From Gemmatimonadota bacterium (lineage in GTDB: Bacteria; Gemmatimonadota; Gemmatimonadetes; Gemmatimonadales; Gemmatimonadaceae): a stretch of DNA of 41,171 nucleotides. Location: contig QHVE01000047.1 of NCBI GenBank assembly GCA_003223455.1, forward strand, positions 1-41,171, written 5' to 3'. The position numbers and the translations under genes were made by a program. This document shows positions 25,459 through 33,692 of the stretch, one piece after another. The notes beneath the pieces were generated by a model. It was not told the DNA's origin, did no database searches, and saw only the letters and a list, made by a program, of their open reading frames with translations. Position 1 is the stretch's first letter, and each line of letters opens with the position of its first letter.

Positions 25459-26367
25459 ATGAACCCCAATCCCTCATCCCGAGAGCTCAGTGTGATCGTC
25501 GGCAGTCTGGACGCCGCCGGAAGCTTGCGCGAGTGCCTCACCGCCCTCGCCGCCTCATGCGAGGGCATCGACGCCGAAATCCTCGTCGCCGATGCCTCGG
25601 CCGACGAATCGGTGCACGAGGCGCGCGCTGCCTTTCCCGAGCTGCGCGTCCTGTCGTTGCCGACCGGCACGCTCGTTCCGGCGCTCTGGGGTGCAGGACT
25701 GCGGGAGGCGAGAGGCAGGGTCGTCGCGTTCACGATCGGTCAATGCGTGGTCGAGCGTGGCTGGGCCCGCGCGCTCCTCGATGGCATCCGATCGGGCGCC
25801 GCTGGCGTCGGCGGCCGACTCGACGTTCGGCATGGAACGAAGGCGACGGGGCGCGCGACGTTTTACCTGCGATACTCGGCCTGGCTCTCGATGCCCGACG
25901 GACCCGTGCAGGAGATCGCGGGCGACAACGCGGCGTACGACCACGAGTCGCTTCGCGCCGTCCGCGACGCGAGCGCCGCTCCGTTCTGGGAAGTGGAGTC
26001 GCATGCCCGTCTGCGCGCGCTCGGTCGCACGCTGGTCGTTCACCCCGCCGCGACGGCGTGGTTCACCGACGACACGGCACTCGGCGTGATGGCGGCTCGT
26101 CGCTTCGCGCATGGACGCCACTCGGGATCGTTTCGGGTCAGGAGTGGCATTCGTACACGTTGGCAGATGGTGCTCGGCGCCCCACTCGTGCCGCTCGTCC
26201 TGCTGGCGCGCGTGGGGCGTCGTGTTCTCCGTGCACGCGGACACGTCCAGGGATTCGTGACGTCGCTGGGCGCGTTTCTTGTCCTCGCGTGCGCGTGGGC
26301 AGCGGGAGAGGCGGTTGGCGGGCTCACAGCAGGAGAAGACATGCGCGAGGCGCTGAGGTCGACATGA
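25459..26367 (+). CDS. GT2-like glycosyltransferase paralogue with degenerate acidic motif
   Basis: 302 residues from ATG 25459. The GT-A core opens LSVIVGSLDAAGSLRECLTAL. It ends with the two hydrophobic helices (VPLVLLARV and SLGAFLVLACAWAAGEAVGG) also seen in both halves of the next gene. Where those halves have the metal and donor motif TEDH or IEDH, this protein reads FTIGQC, so the acidic pair expected of a GT2 is missing. It may be a non-catalytic partner or a decayed copy. The rest (GDNAAYDHESL, WEVESHARLRALG) is well conserved. It overlaps the next gene by ATGA. Confidence 0.82.
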   Translation: MNPNPSSRELSVIVGSLDAAGSLRECLTALAASCEGIDAEILVADASADESVHEARAAFPELRVLSLPTGTLVPALWGAGLREARGRVVAFTIGQCVVERGWARALLDGIRSGAAGVGGRLDVRHGTKATGRATFYLRYSAWLSMPDGPVQEIAGDNAAYDHESLRAVRDASAAPFWEVESHARLRALGRTLVVHPAATAWFTDDTALGVMAARRFAHGRHSGSFRVRSGIRTRWQMVLGAPLVPLVLLARVGRRVLRARGHVQGFVTSLGAFLVLACAWAAGEAVGGLTAGEDMREALRST

Positions 26368-28142
26368 CAGTCACGAGTCCACGATCATCTGACGGTACGG
26401 GACGGCTGCAGTCGATCGCGGCGCCGCACGTGTCGGTCGTCGTCGCGTCGAACCGCTCGCGTGAGCTGCTCGATGACTGCCTCGCCGCGCTTCTCGACCA
26501 GTGCGAGCGCGCGCGCGCGGAGCTGATCGTCGCGCGCGACGATGACGACGAAGGGCTTGCGGCGATCGCCGATGCATATCCGAGCATCCGCCTGGTACCC
26601 GTGAAGCGGGGGGCGACGATTCCGGAGCTGCGCGGCGCCGGCATGCGCGCCGCCACGGGCGACATCGTCATGCTGACCGAGGATCACTGCGTGCCGGGTC
26701 CGCGTTGGGTCGAGGAGTTGTGCCTCGGCGTCGACAACGTCGCCGAGATCGCCGGTGGCGGAATGGACAACGCACAGCGCGAGCGGGCGGTGGACTGGGC
26801 GGCATACTTCTCGGAGTACGGCCTCTTCGCCACGACGCGGAGCGACACCGACGGGGCGATGCAGCTCACCGGTGCGAACGTGGCGTACCACCGATCCATC
26901 GTCGGCGACGTCGTGGCCTGGGCGAGCGCGGGTGAGTGGGAGAACGTGGCGCACGAACGGCTTCGCGCGCGCGGCAGCTCGTTGCGCTTCGTCGACTCCG
27001 CGCCCGTGTACCAGAACAAGACGTACGAGTTCTGGGACTTCTGCCGCGATCGCTACGAGCACGGACGCGACTATGCGCGGACGCGGCTCGTCGAGCAGGC
27101 GGGTGCGCGGCGATGGCTGCTCACGGCGGTCACGCCCCTGTTGCCGGTCGTCATCCTGACTCGCGTGGCGCGCGCCGCGGCACCGACGCGGTGGCGTGCG
27201 TTCCTCAAGGCGCTGCCGGTGACGCTCGCGTTCGTCACGGCGTGGTCGGTCGGCGAAGCGGTGGGCTACATCGTCGTGCCGGCCGTCAACACGCTCGGCG
27301 ACCTGGTCGGATGTCTCACCGCGCTCGAAGCCCAAACGGACGCCCAGCTCGAGGTTCTCGTCGTCGATCGGCTCGGGGACGAGGTGCGCATGGAGCTCGC
27401 GCACCGCTTTCCGCGGGCTCGAGTGATTCCCGTACCGCGCGACACGACGATTCCCCGCATGCGCGAGATCGCCTTCGGCACGGCGACGGGCACCGCCGTG
27501 GCGGTGATCGAGGATCACGTGATCGTGCCGCTTGGCTGGGCCCGCGCCTTACTGGATGCGCAGCGCGAGACGGGGGCGGTCGTCGGGGGCTCGATCGACA
27601 ACGCTGCGCGCTCGTCGGTCGTCGACTGGGCGGCCTTCCTCTGCGAGTACAGCCACTGCATCACGCCGCTGCCCGCCGGTCCCGCGAGCGGGCTGCCGGG
27701 AAACAACGTCATCTACGACCGCGCGCTGCTGCAGCGATACCGTGACACGATCGCTGCCGGCAAGTGGGAGAACCACCTGCACGACGCGATGCATCGTGAC
27801 GGTGTTCCCCTCGTGCTCCGCCCCGACATCGGCGTCGGACACAAAAAGCATTACACTGTGGGGGAGTATCTCTCGCAGAGGTTCCTGTACGCCCGCTCCT
27901 ACGCCGGAGCACGGGTGATGGGCATGTCTCTCGCGAAACGGCTGGTCTACGGAGCGGCCGCCTTCGCGCTGCCGCCGCTTCTCATGTATCGCACGGTGGA
28001 TCGCGTGCTCGCGAAACGCCGATATCGATGGCAGCTCCTCCTTTCCATCCCACTGCTCGTGCTGTTCATTGCCTCGTGGACCGCCGGTGAGATCGTGGGA
28101 TACTGGTTCGGCCCTTCGGATTCCTTGAGCCGCGTATGCTGA
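26364..28142 (+). CDS. Tandem GT2 glycosyltransferase: two GT2-membrane modules in one protein
   Basis: 592 residues. Module 1 (about 20-300) starts HVSVVVASNRSRELLDDCLAAL, has MLTEDHCVPGPRW and GANVAYHRS, and ends with helices and SVGEAVGY. Module 2 (about 303-592) follows at once with IVVPAVNTLGDLVGCLTALE, has VIEDHVIVPLGWA and GNNVIYDRA, and closes with IASWTAGEIVGYWFGPSDSLSRVC. Each module keeps its acidic ED pair, so both may be active, perhaps adding consecutive residues. Module 1 lacks the usual tail after GEAVGY and module 2 lacks its own start, so the gene looks like two neighbours joined by an in-frame deletion around 27270. It follows the 25459 paralogue, giving three related modules in a row. 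Confidence 0.85.
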   Translation: MTVTSPRSSDGTGRLQSIAAPHVSVVVASNRSRELLDDCLAALLDQCERARAELIVARDDDDEGLAAIADAYPSIRLVPVKRGATIPELRGAGMRAATGDIVMLTEDHCVPGPRWVEELCLGVDNVAEIAGGGMDNAQRERAVDWAAYFSEYGLFATTRSDTDGAMQLTGANVAYHRSIVGDVVAWASAGEWENVAHERLRARGSSLRFVDSAPVYQNKTYEFWDFCRDRYEHGRDYARTRLVEQAGARRWLLTAVTPLLPVVILTRVARAAAPTRWRAFLKALPVTLAFVTAWSVGEAVGYIVVPAVNTLGDLVGCLTALEAQTDAQLEVLVVDRLGDEVRMELAHRFPRARVIPVPRDTTIPRMREIAFGTATGTAVAVIEDHVIVPLGWARALLDAQRETGAVVGGSIDNAARSSVVDWAAFLCEYSHCITPLPAGPASGLPGNNVIYDRALLQRYRDTIAAGKWENHLHDAMHRDGVPLVLRPDIGVGHKKHYTVGEYLSQRFLYARSYAGARVMGMSLAKRLVYGAAAFALPPLLMYRTVDRVLAKRRYRWQLLLSIPLLVLFIASWTAGEIVGYWFGPSDSLSRVC

Positions 28143-28176
28143 TCCGTTCGCGCTCGACGACGAGGCAAGGGACGGC

Positions 28177-29406
28177 GTGAGCGCGGCCTTGCGGGTCGGC
28201 GTGGACGCTTCGTGTCTCGCCAATGGGCGCGGCTACGGACGTTTCACTCGCGAGCTGCTTGCCGCGCTCGTGGAGAGTGCCCGGGAGCACCAGTTCGTCC
28301 TGTTCGGCGATCACGCGTCGGTCGCTTCCGTCGACCTCGGTGCGCCGAACGTGGAAGTCGTTCACGTCGCGCAGAATGTCTCCCCCGCCCGCGCGGCCGC
28401 GGCGAATGGCTACCGCTCGCCGGCCGATATGCTCCGCCTCGGTCGCGCCGTGTGGCGAGACCGGCCGGACGTATTCTGGTCGCCATCCGTCTATACGTAT
28501 TTTCCGCTTCCACCCGGCCAGCCATCGCTGGTCACGATCCACGACGCGATCACGGAGCGCTTTCCCGAGCTGACGATGCCGACGTGGCGCGCGCGGTTCT
28601 TCTGGAAGGCGAAGGTGCGACTCGCGATCAGCCAGGCCACGCTCGTGCTCACGGTGTCGGACTTTGCCGCGCGCGAGATCGAGCAGGTGCTCGGCGTGTC
28701 GCGCGACCGCCTGCGCGTCGCGGGTGAAGCTGCGGCCCGAACCTTTCGGCCGAGCACGGAGCGCGAGTCGGCATCAGCGGCGCGCGCGGCGGGCGTGCCG
28801 GATGGGTCCCCATGGTTCACCTACGTGGGAGGCTTTACCCCACACAAGCACGTCGATCGCATCGTCCGAGCCCACGGCGTGCTCGTCGGCGAAGCGCTCG
28901 AGCGAGGAGTGCCGCTGCCGTACCTCGTCCTCGTGGGCACCACGAGCGCGGACAACTTCCACGGCGTCGGATCCGGAATCCATGAGGCCATCGCGCAGTG
29001 CGGCACCGAGGAGTTTGTTCGGTGGACGGGCTTCGTGCCGGACGAGGAGCTTCGCCATCTGCTGAGTGGAACGCGTGCACTGCTGCTGCCGTCGGCCAAC
29101 GAGGGCTTTGGCCTGCCTGCCGTCGAAGCCGCCGCGTGCGGAGCGCCGGTCGTTGCGACGACGGCGAGCCCTCTGCCCCAGCTATTGGAGGGGGGCGGCT
29201 ACTTCGTGGCGCCCGGCGATGTCGGCGCGCTCGTCGCGGCGATGCGGACGCTCCTCGACGATGGTGAGCGCGAGCGGTGTGGACGCATCGCGCTCGAACG
29301 CGCCGGCCGCCTCACCTGGCGCGCCAGCGCACGCGCCACGCTGTCCGCGATTCACGACGTCGTGGCGTTGGCTCGCCGCGAGGCGCCCATCCCGGCGGTC
29401 TCATGA
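28177..29406 (+). CDS. GT4 family glycosyltransferase (mannosyltransferase-like)
   Basis: 409 residues from GTG 28177, supported by an AGGGA ribosome-binding site five bases upstream. The N-terminal GVDASCLANGRGYGRFTRELL corresponds to the GxGRYTRxLL pattern of WbaZ/MtfB-like mannosyltransferases. VTIHDAITERFPE, TVSDFAAREIEQVLGV and VGGFTPHKHVDRIVRA follow. The donor site is PSANEGFGLPAVEAAACGAPVVAT. A mannosyl donor would fit the presence of algD, but this is inference. It is 34 bases after the tandem GT2 and its stop overlaps the next ATG. Confidence 0.88.
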   Translation: MSAALRVGVDASCLANGRGYGRFTRELLAALVESAREHQFVLFGDHASVASVDLGAPNVEVVHVAQNVSPARAAAANGYRSPADMLRLGRAVWRDRPDVFWSPSVYTYFPLPPGQPSLVTIHDAITERFPELTMPTWRARFFWKAKVRLAISQATLVLTVSDFAAREIEQVLGVSRDRLRVAGEAAARTFRPSTERESASAARAAGVPDGSPWFTYVGGFTPHKHVDRIVRAHGVLVGEALERGVPLPYLVLVGTTSADNFHGVGSGIHEAIAQCGTEEFVRWTGFVPDEELRHLLSGTRALLLPSANEGFGLPAVEAAACGAPVVATTASPLPQLLEGGGYFVAPGDVGALVAAMRTLLDDGERERCGRIALERAGRLTWRASARATLSAIHDVVALARREAPIPAVS

Positions 29407-30662
29407 CGGCGCTGCGCTTCTGCATGATCACGACCTTCTATCCGCCGCGGAGCTTCGGCGGCGATGCGGTGGCCGTGCAGTCGCTCGCCCGCGCGCTCGT
29501 GCGCCTCGGGCATCACGTCACAGTGGTCTGCGACGACGACGCATATCGCACGCTGTCCGGCGACCACACGCCCGCCCCCCCGGACAGTGATGACGGCGTC
29601 GTCGTCCATCGTCTGGTCAGTCGGCTCGGTGCGATCGCCGTCGGTCTCACGCAGCAGACGGGCCGGCCGATCGTGCACGGCAGTCTGCTGCGCCGCGTCC
29701 TCGAGCGCGGCAACTTCGACGTCATCCACTATCACAACCTGTCGCTCGTCGGGGGGCCCGTTGCACTGTCGTTCGGCCGGGCGGTCAAGTTGTACACGGC
29801 GCACGAGCATTGGCTCGTGTGCCCGACCCACGTGCTCTGGCGACATCACACGGAGCCCTGCCCGGCACGGCAGTGCACGCGGTGCCAGCTCAGCTACGCT
29901 CGTCCGCCACAGCTGTGGCGTCACACCGGATTGCTCGAGCGGGAGCTCGGTCATGTCGATGCGTTCATCGCGCTGAGCCAGTTCAGCCGCGACAAGCATC
30001 GGGAGTTCGGCTTTCCGCGCGACATGGAGGTGATCCCGGGCTTCATGCGCGACCCGGGACCGCCGCGCGAACACGCGTCCTCGCACGCCGATCGCCCGTA
30101 TTTCCTCTTCGTCGGGCGACTGGAGTCGATCAAGGGACTCGAGGATGTCGTGGACGCCTTTGCCGCGTTCGATGGCGCGGATCTCATCGTCGCGGGTGAG
30201 GGTACGGAGCGCACGGGTCTCGTGGCGCGCGCCGCTGGAAATCCTCGCGTACGCTTCGTCGGCTTCCAATCGGGAGCCGAGCTCTCTCGGCTCTACTCGG
30301 GTGCGCAGGCCGTGATCGCCAGCTCCCGGGGCTTCGAGACGTTCGGGCTGTCCGTGATCGAAGCGTTCAGCCGCGGCGTGCCGGTGATCGCTCGCCGCAT
30401 GGGCTCCTATCTCGAGCTCGTCGAGGGTTCGGGAGCAGGGGAGACGTTCGACGACGTCGAGGGACTGCAGGCGGCGATGCAGCGCATGCTCGCCGACACC
30501 ACTCGCCGAAGCGGGATGGGTGTCGCAGCGTATGCGCGCTTCCGGTCGATGTTCGATGAGGACGTCGTGGTGCCACGCTACCTCGCGCTCGTCGAACGGT
30601 TCCTGTCCCATCGCTCTCCGGCGCCGTCGTTGCCGGTGTCCGACACTGCGGTGCACGCATGA
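29403..30662 (+). CDS. GT4 family glycosyltransferase with cysteine cluster
   Basis: 419 residues from ATG 29403, which overlaps the previous stop (ATGA). The N-terminus MITTFYPPRSFGGDAVAVQSLARAL has the GG loop. A cysteine-rich segment (HWLVCPTHVLW, PCPARQCTRCQL) typical of one GT4 subgroup follows. The donor domain carries VGRLESIKGLEDVVDAFA, GEGTERTGL and the E-x7-E region SRGFETFGLSVIEAFSRGVPVIA. Substrate unknown. It is translationally coupled to the deacetylase that follows. Confidence 0.88.
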   Translation: MTALRFCMITTFYPPRSFGGDAVAVQSLARALVRLGHHVTVVCDDDAYRTLSGDHTPAPPDSDDGVVVHRLVSRLGAIAVGLTQQTGRPIVHGSLLRRVLERGNFDVIHYHNLSLVGGPVALSFGRAVKLYTAHEHWLVCPTHVLWRHHTEPCPARQCTRCQLSYARPPQLWRHTGLLERELGHVDAFIALSQFSRDKHREFGFPRDMEVIPGFMRDPGPPREHASSHADRPYFLFVGRLESIKGLEDVVDAFAAFDGADLIVAGEGTERTGLVARAAGNPRVRFVGFQSGAELSRLYSGAQAVIASSRGFETFGLSVIEAFSRGVPVIARRMGSYLELVEGSGAGETFDDVEGLQAAMQRMLADTTRRSGMGVAAYARFRSMFDEDVVVPRYLALVERFLSHRSPAPSLPVSDTAVHA

Positions 30663-31405
30663 AGGCGATCCTCACCTATCACTCGGTGGACGAGACGGGC
30701 TCGGTGATCTCGATCGACGAGCGCGCCTTCCGGCGCCACATCGAGTGGTTGGCGTCCGGATGCGTGCGCGTGCTGTCGCTCGACGCCCTCGCCACGGCAC
30801 CTGACGACGTCGATGCCGTCGCGATCACGTTCGACGACGGCGTGGAGAGCTTCGGACGGATTGCCGCGCCACTGCTCCGCGAGCACGGACTCCCCGTCAC
30901 GCTGTTCGTCGTTACGAGCGCGGTCGGCTCGACCAACCTCTGGCGGGGAAGCGGTGACCCGGGAATTCCGGTCTTTCCGCTGCTCGACTGGGACGAGCTC
31001 GGACGGCTGGCCGGCGAAGGAGTCGCCATCGGTGCACACACGTGCACGCACCCGAATCTTTCCGCCATGGATGGCGAGTCGGCCGAACGCGAGATCGTCG
31101 AGTCCCGAGCTCGTCTCGCGCGCGAGCTCGGTGTGGACGTGACCAGCTTCGCCTATCCGTACGGTGCCGTGAGTTCGGCCGCACGCGACGTGGTGGCGCG
31201 CGAGTTTCGCGTCGGCGTGACGACACGGTTCGCGACCCTCGCGCCGATCGACGATCGGGCGCGGCTGCCCCGGCTGGACAGCTACTACTTCCGTGGGCCG
31301 GGGACACTGGAGGCCTGGGGCAGCGCACGCTTCCGCGTTCGCATGGGGTTACTCGCGAGCGCGCGCTCGGTGCGCGGTTCGCTGAGCCGGAGTCTCGCCC
31401 GATGA
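30659..31405 (+). CDS. Small polysaccharide deacetylase (NodB domain)
   Basis: 248 residues, essentially a bare NodB domain. AILTYHSVDE starts the barrel, ITFDDGVESF (56-65) gives the catalytic Asp and metal Asp, and IGAHTCTHPNL contains the H-x3-H pair (His127, His131). FAYPYGAVSSAARD completes motif 3. It probably removes acetyl groups from a hexosamine in the repeat unit. There is no signal peptide, so it likely acts on lipid-linked intermediates in the cytoplasm. It differs clearly from the larger deacetylase at 15459-16631. Confidence 0.9.
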   Translation: MKAILTYHSVDETGSVISIDERAFRRHIEWLASGCVRVLSLDALATAPDDVDAVAITFDDGVESFGRIAAPLLREHGLPVTLFVVTSAVGSTNLWRGSGDPGIPVFPLLDWDELGRLAGEGVAIGAHTCTHPNLSAMDGESAEREIVESRARLARELGVDVTSFAYPYGAVSSAARDVVAREFRVGVTTRFATLAPIDDRARLPRLDSYYFRGPGTLEAWGSARFRVRMGLLASARSVRGSLSRSLAR

Positions 31406-32541
31406 CGCCCGACCATCCGTTTCTCTCGGTGATCGTTCCCGTCAAGGACGGGCACAACGTGCTGCCCCAAATGCTGGAGCACCTGAGCCGCAGCGAGCTG
31501 CCCCGCGAGACGTGGGAGCTGATTGTTGTCGATGATGGGAGCACGGACGATTCGGTCGCCATCGCGAGCGCCCATGCCGACCTCGTGATCCGCCTGCCCG
31601 GACGCTCGCACGGGCCGGGCTACGCGCGTAATCGCGGCGTCGAGCGCGCACGCGGTGAGTGCATCGTGTTCCTCGACGCCGACGTCATCGTGCGCCCCGA
31701 CACGCTGACGCGCCTCGCCGAAACGATGATGACGCGGAGTGACGTCGACGCCGTATTCGGCGCCTACTGCGACGAGCCGGCGGCCGCAGGCGTCGTCTCG
31801 AAGTACCGCAACTTGCTCCACCACTACACGCATGCGCAGGAGCCTGGCGAGGCACAGACGTTCTGGGCCGGCTGCGGCAGTGTCCGTCGCGCCGTCTTCG
31901 TCGCCGTGGGCATGTACGACGAATGGCGCTTCTCGCGCCCGCAGATCGAGGACGTCGAGCTGGGCTACCGACTGTCGGCGCACGGGTATCGCATCCTCCT
32001 GCAGCCCGAGATCCAGGTCACGCATCTGAAGCGGTGGACCTTCCACGGCATGTTGATGGCGGACTTCATGGATCGCGGCGTGCCCTGGGCACGGCTCCTC
32101 GCCGAGCAACGCGCCTTGCTCGGCCCCGCAGCATCGAAGGCGAAGAGTCTCAGCCTCCGCGCCAAGGAGAAGAGCAACACGTTCTTCGTCTGCCTCGGTC
32201 TGGTGCTGCTCGCCTCGTCCGTGCCGAACAAGAACCACCTGCTGTCGTCCCTCGGCGGACTGTGTCTCGTGCTCGTCGTACTGCGCGCGTGGCCGCTCTA
32301 CGCGTTCTTCTTCCGCAAGCGCGGGCTGGCGTTCGCGATCTGCGGTGTGGTGCTGCACATGATCTACTATCTCACTGCGGCGGTCTCGGTCGCGTGGGGC
32401 GCCTTCCTCGCCGTCGTCGTGGGCGAGCCTCGTCCGGACGCGACGGTCGAAGCGTTCTCCGAGCTGAATCTGGCGTCGTGGCCTCCCGTCCCGCGCAACC
32501 CGAGCAAGCCCGCGCCGAAGCCGAGCCCCGCGAAGCGGTGA
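31402..32541 (+). CDS. GT2 family glycosyltransferase with C-terminal membrane helices
   Basis: 379 residues from ATG 31402 (ATGA overlap with the deacetylase). The GT-A domain is canonical: LSVIVPVKDG (8-17), VVDDGSTDDS, the donor-binding FLDADVIV (90-97) and catalytic QIEDVELGYRLSAHG (181-195). Three or so hydrophobic segments follow (around 235-345), then a Pro/Lys-rich tail (PSKPAPKPSPAKR). It transfers a sugar from a nucleotide donor to a membrane-bound acceptor. The specificity is not readable. Its stop overlaps the next GTG. Confidence 0.88.
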   Translation: MTPDHPFLSVIVPVKDGHNVLPQMLEHLSRSELPRETWELIVVDDGSTDDSVAIASAHADLVIRLPGRSHGPGYARNRGVERARGECIVFLDADVIVRPDTLTRLAETMMTRSDVDAVFGAYCDEPAAAGVVSKYRNLLHHYTHAQEPGEAQTFWAGCGSVRRAVFVAVGMYDEWRFSRPQIEDVELGYRLSAHGYRILLQPEIQVTHLKRWTFHGMLMADFMDRGVPWARLLAEQRALLGPAASKAKSLSLRAKEKSNTFFVCLGLVLLASSVPNKNHLLSSLGGLCLVLVVLRAWPLYAFFFRKRGLAFAICGVVLHMIYYLTAAVSVAWGAFLAVVVGEPRPDATVEAFSELNLASWPPVPRNPSKPAPKPSPAKR

Positions 32542-33522
32542 GCGGCGACGCGCGGCCGCCGTTCGTGTGTCCCGCGTGTCGCGCCGCGCTCGATCATCAC
32601 GCCGGGACGGAAGAGACTTATCGCTGCGTGGCGTGTGCGCGCGTGTATCCCGTCGTGATCGGCATTCCGGACTTCCGCCTGCGTCCCGATCCCTGGATCG
32701 GCCTCGAGGCGGACCGCGAGAAGGGAATGGCGCTCGAGGCGGAGACGCTCGACGCGGATTTCGAGTCGACCGTGCGCGCGTACTGGGCGCGCACGCCGGA
32801 CACGCCGCGCGCGCAGGCCGAGCACTTCACGGAGTACGTCGTGTCCCGGCGAGCCGCCGGGAGGTTGGTGGCTCGACGTCGGCTGTGGGACCGCCGACCT
32901 CGTGCTCGCGGGAGCCCGACGCGGACAACGGATGATCGGCATCGACATCGCGTTCCGGTGGCTCGTCGTGGCGCGTCGGCGTCTGCAGCGCGCGGGGGTG
33001 AGCGCTCCACTGGTGTGCTGCAACGGCGAGCATCTCCCCTTTCGCGATCGGACCTTCCGGCGCGTCGTCTCCCTCGGCACGCTGGAGCACAGCCTCGACG
33101 CCGACGCACTCGTCTCGGACGCGGCGCGTGTCCTCGAGCCGAACGGTCGACTGCACGTGCGCACCGTGAATCGCTTCTCGTTGCTTGCCGAGCCGCACGT
33201 CGGCGTGTGGGGCGTCGGCTTCCTCCCACGGCGCTGGGCGAATGCCTACGTCAACTGGCGTTCGGGGCAGTGCTACGAGCATCACCGGCCGCTTTCCGCC
33301 CGCGAGATCCGACGTGCCGCCCGTGCGTCCGGTCTGCGCGACGTGCGTGTCGACGCCGCCTCGCTGCTCTCCGCCGACCGCAAACGACTCGGAAGGCTTG
33401 CCGCCGTCGCGCCCGCCTATGACATCGCACGCCGTACGCCGGCAATCGGACGTGTGGTGAGTTGGGCTGCGCCGCTTCTGGATCTCGAGGCCACGCGGCC
33501 GGTCGCCTCCGACACGCCGTAG
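32538..33522 (+). pseudogene. Trm112-like zinc ribbon + class I SAM methyltransferase, frameshifted
   Basis: GTG 32538 overlaps the GT2 stop (GTGA). The first frame encodes a Trm112-like ribbon (FVCPACRAAL, YRCVACARVYPVVIGIPDFR) and a linker ending at HFTEYV. The SAM-binding part continues in a different frame: PGEPPGGWWLDVGCGTADL, GIDIAFRWLVVARRRL, then FRRVVSLGTLEHS and a long C-terminal half ending at 33522. The break is near 32838-32848. A single extra base (or two missing) restores one reading frame. Intact homologues would methylate a sugar or carboxyl group in such loci. It is either a true pseudogene or a sequencing error, and conservation on both sides favours a recent or artefactual lesion. 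Confidence 0.75.
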
Positions 33523-33579
33523 CCTGCGCGGCACCGTGCTAGGTTGTGTTGCACGGCGCGCCGCTCTCGCGTCTCTTCA

Positions 33580-33611
33580 CGGCGGCGGTGATGCATGCAA
33601 CCGGGCCGCCG
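33580..33611 (+). terminator. Stem-loop after the methyltransferase gene, possible terminator
   Basis: CGGCGGC (33580-33586) pairs with GCCGCCG (33605-33611), with inner GGT/ACC pairs around GATGCATGC. It lies 58 bases after the stop at 33522 and before the next start at 33693. No U-run follows, so this may be Rho-assisted or a leader structure. Confidence 0.4.
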
Positions 33612-33692
33612 CATCTGACCTCCTCGCCACGTTGCCGCAATGATCGCTGACGTCTTCGATTCCATGCGTCTGCACGATTCCCGGGTGCTCGC

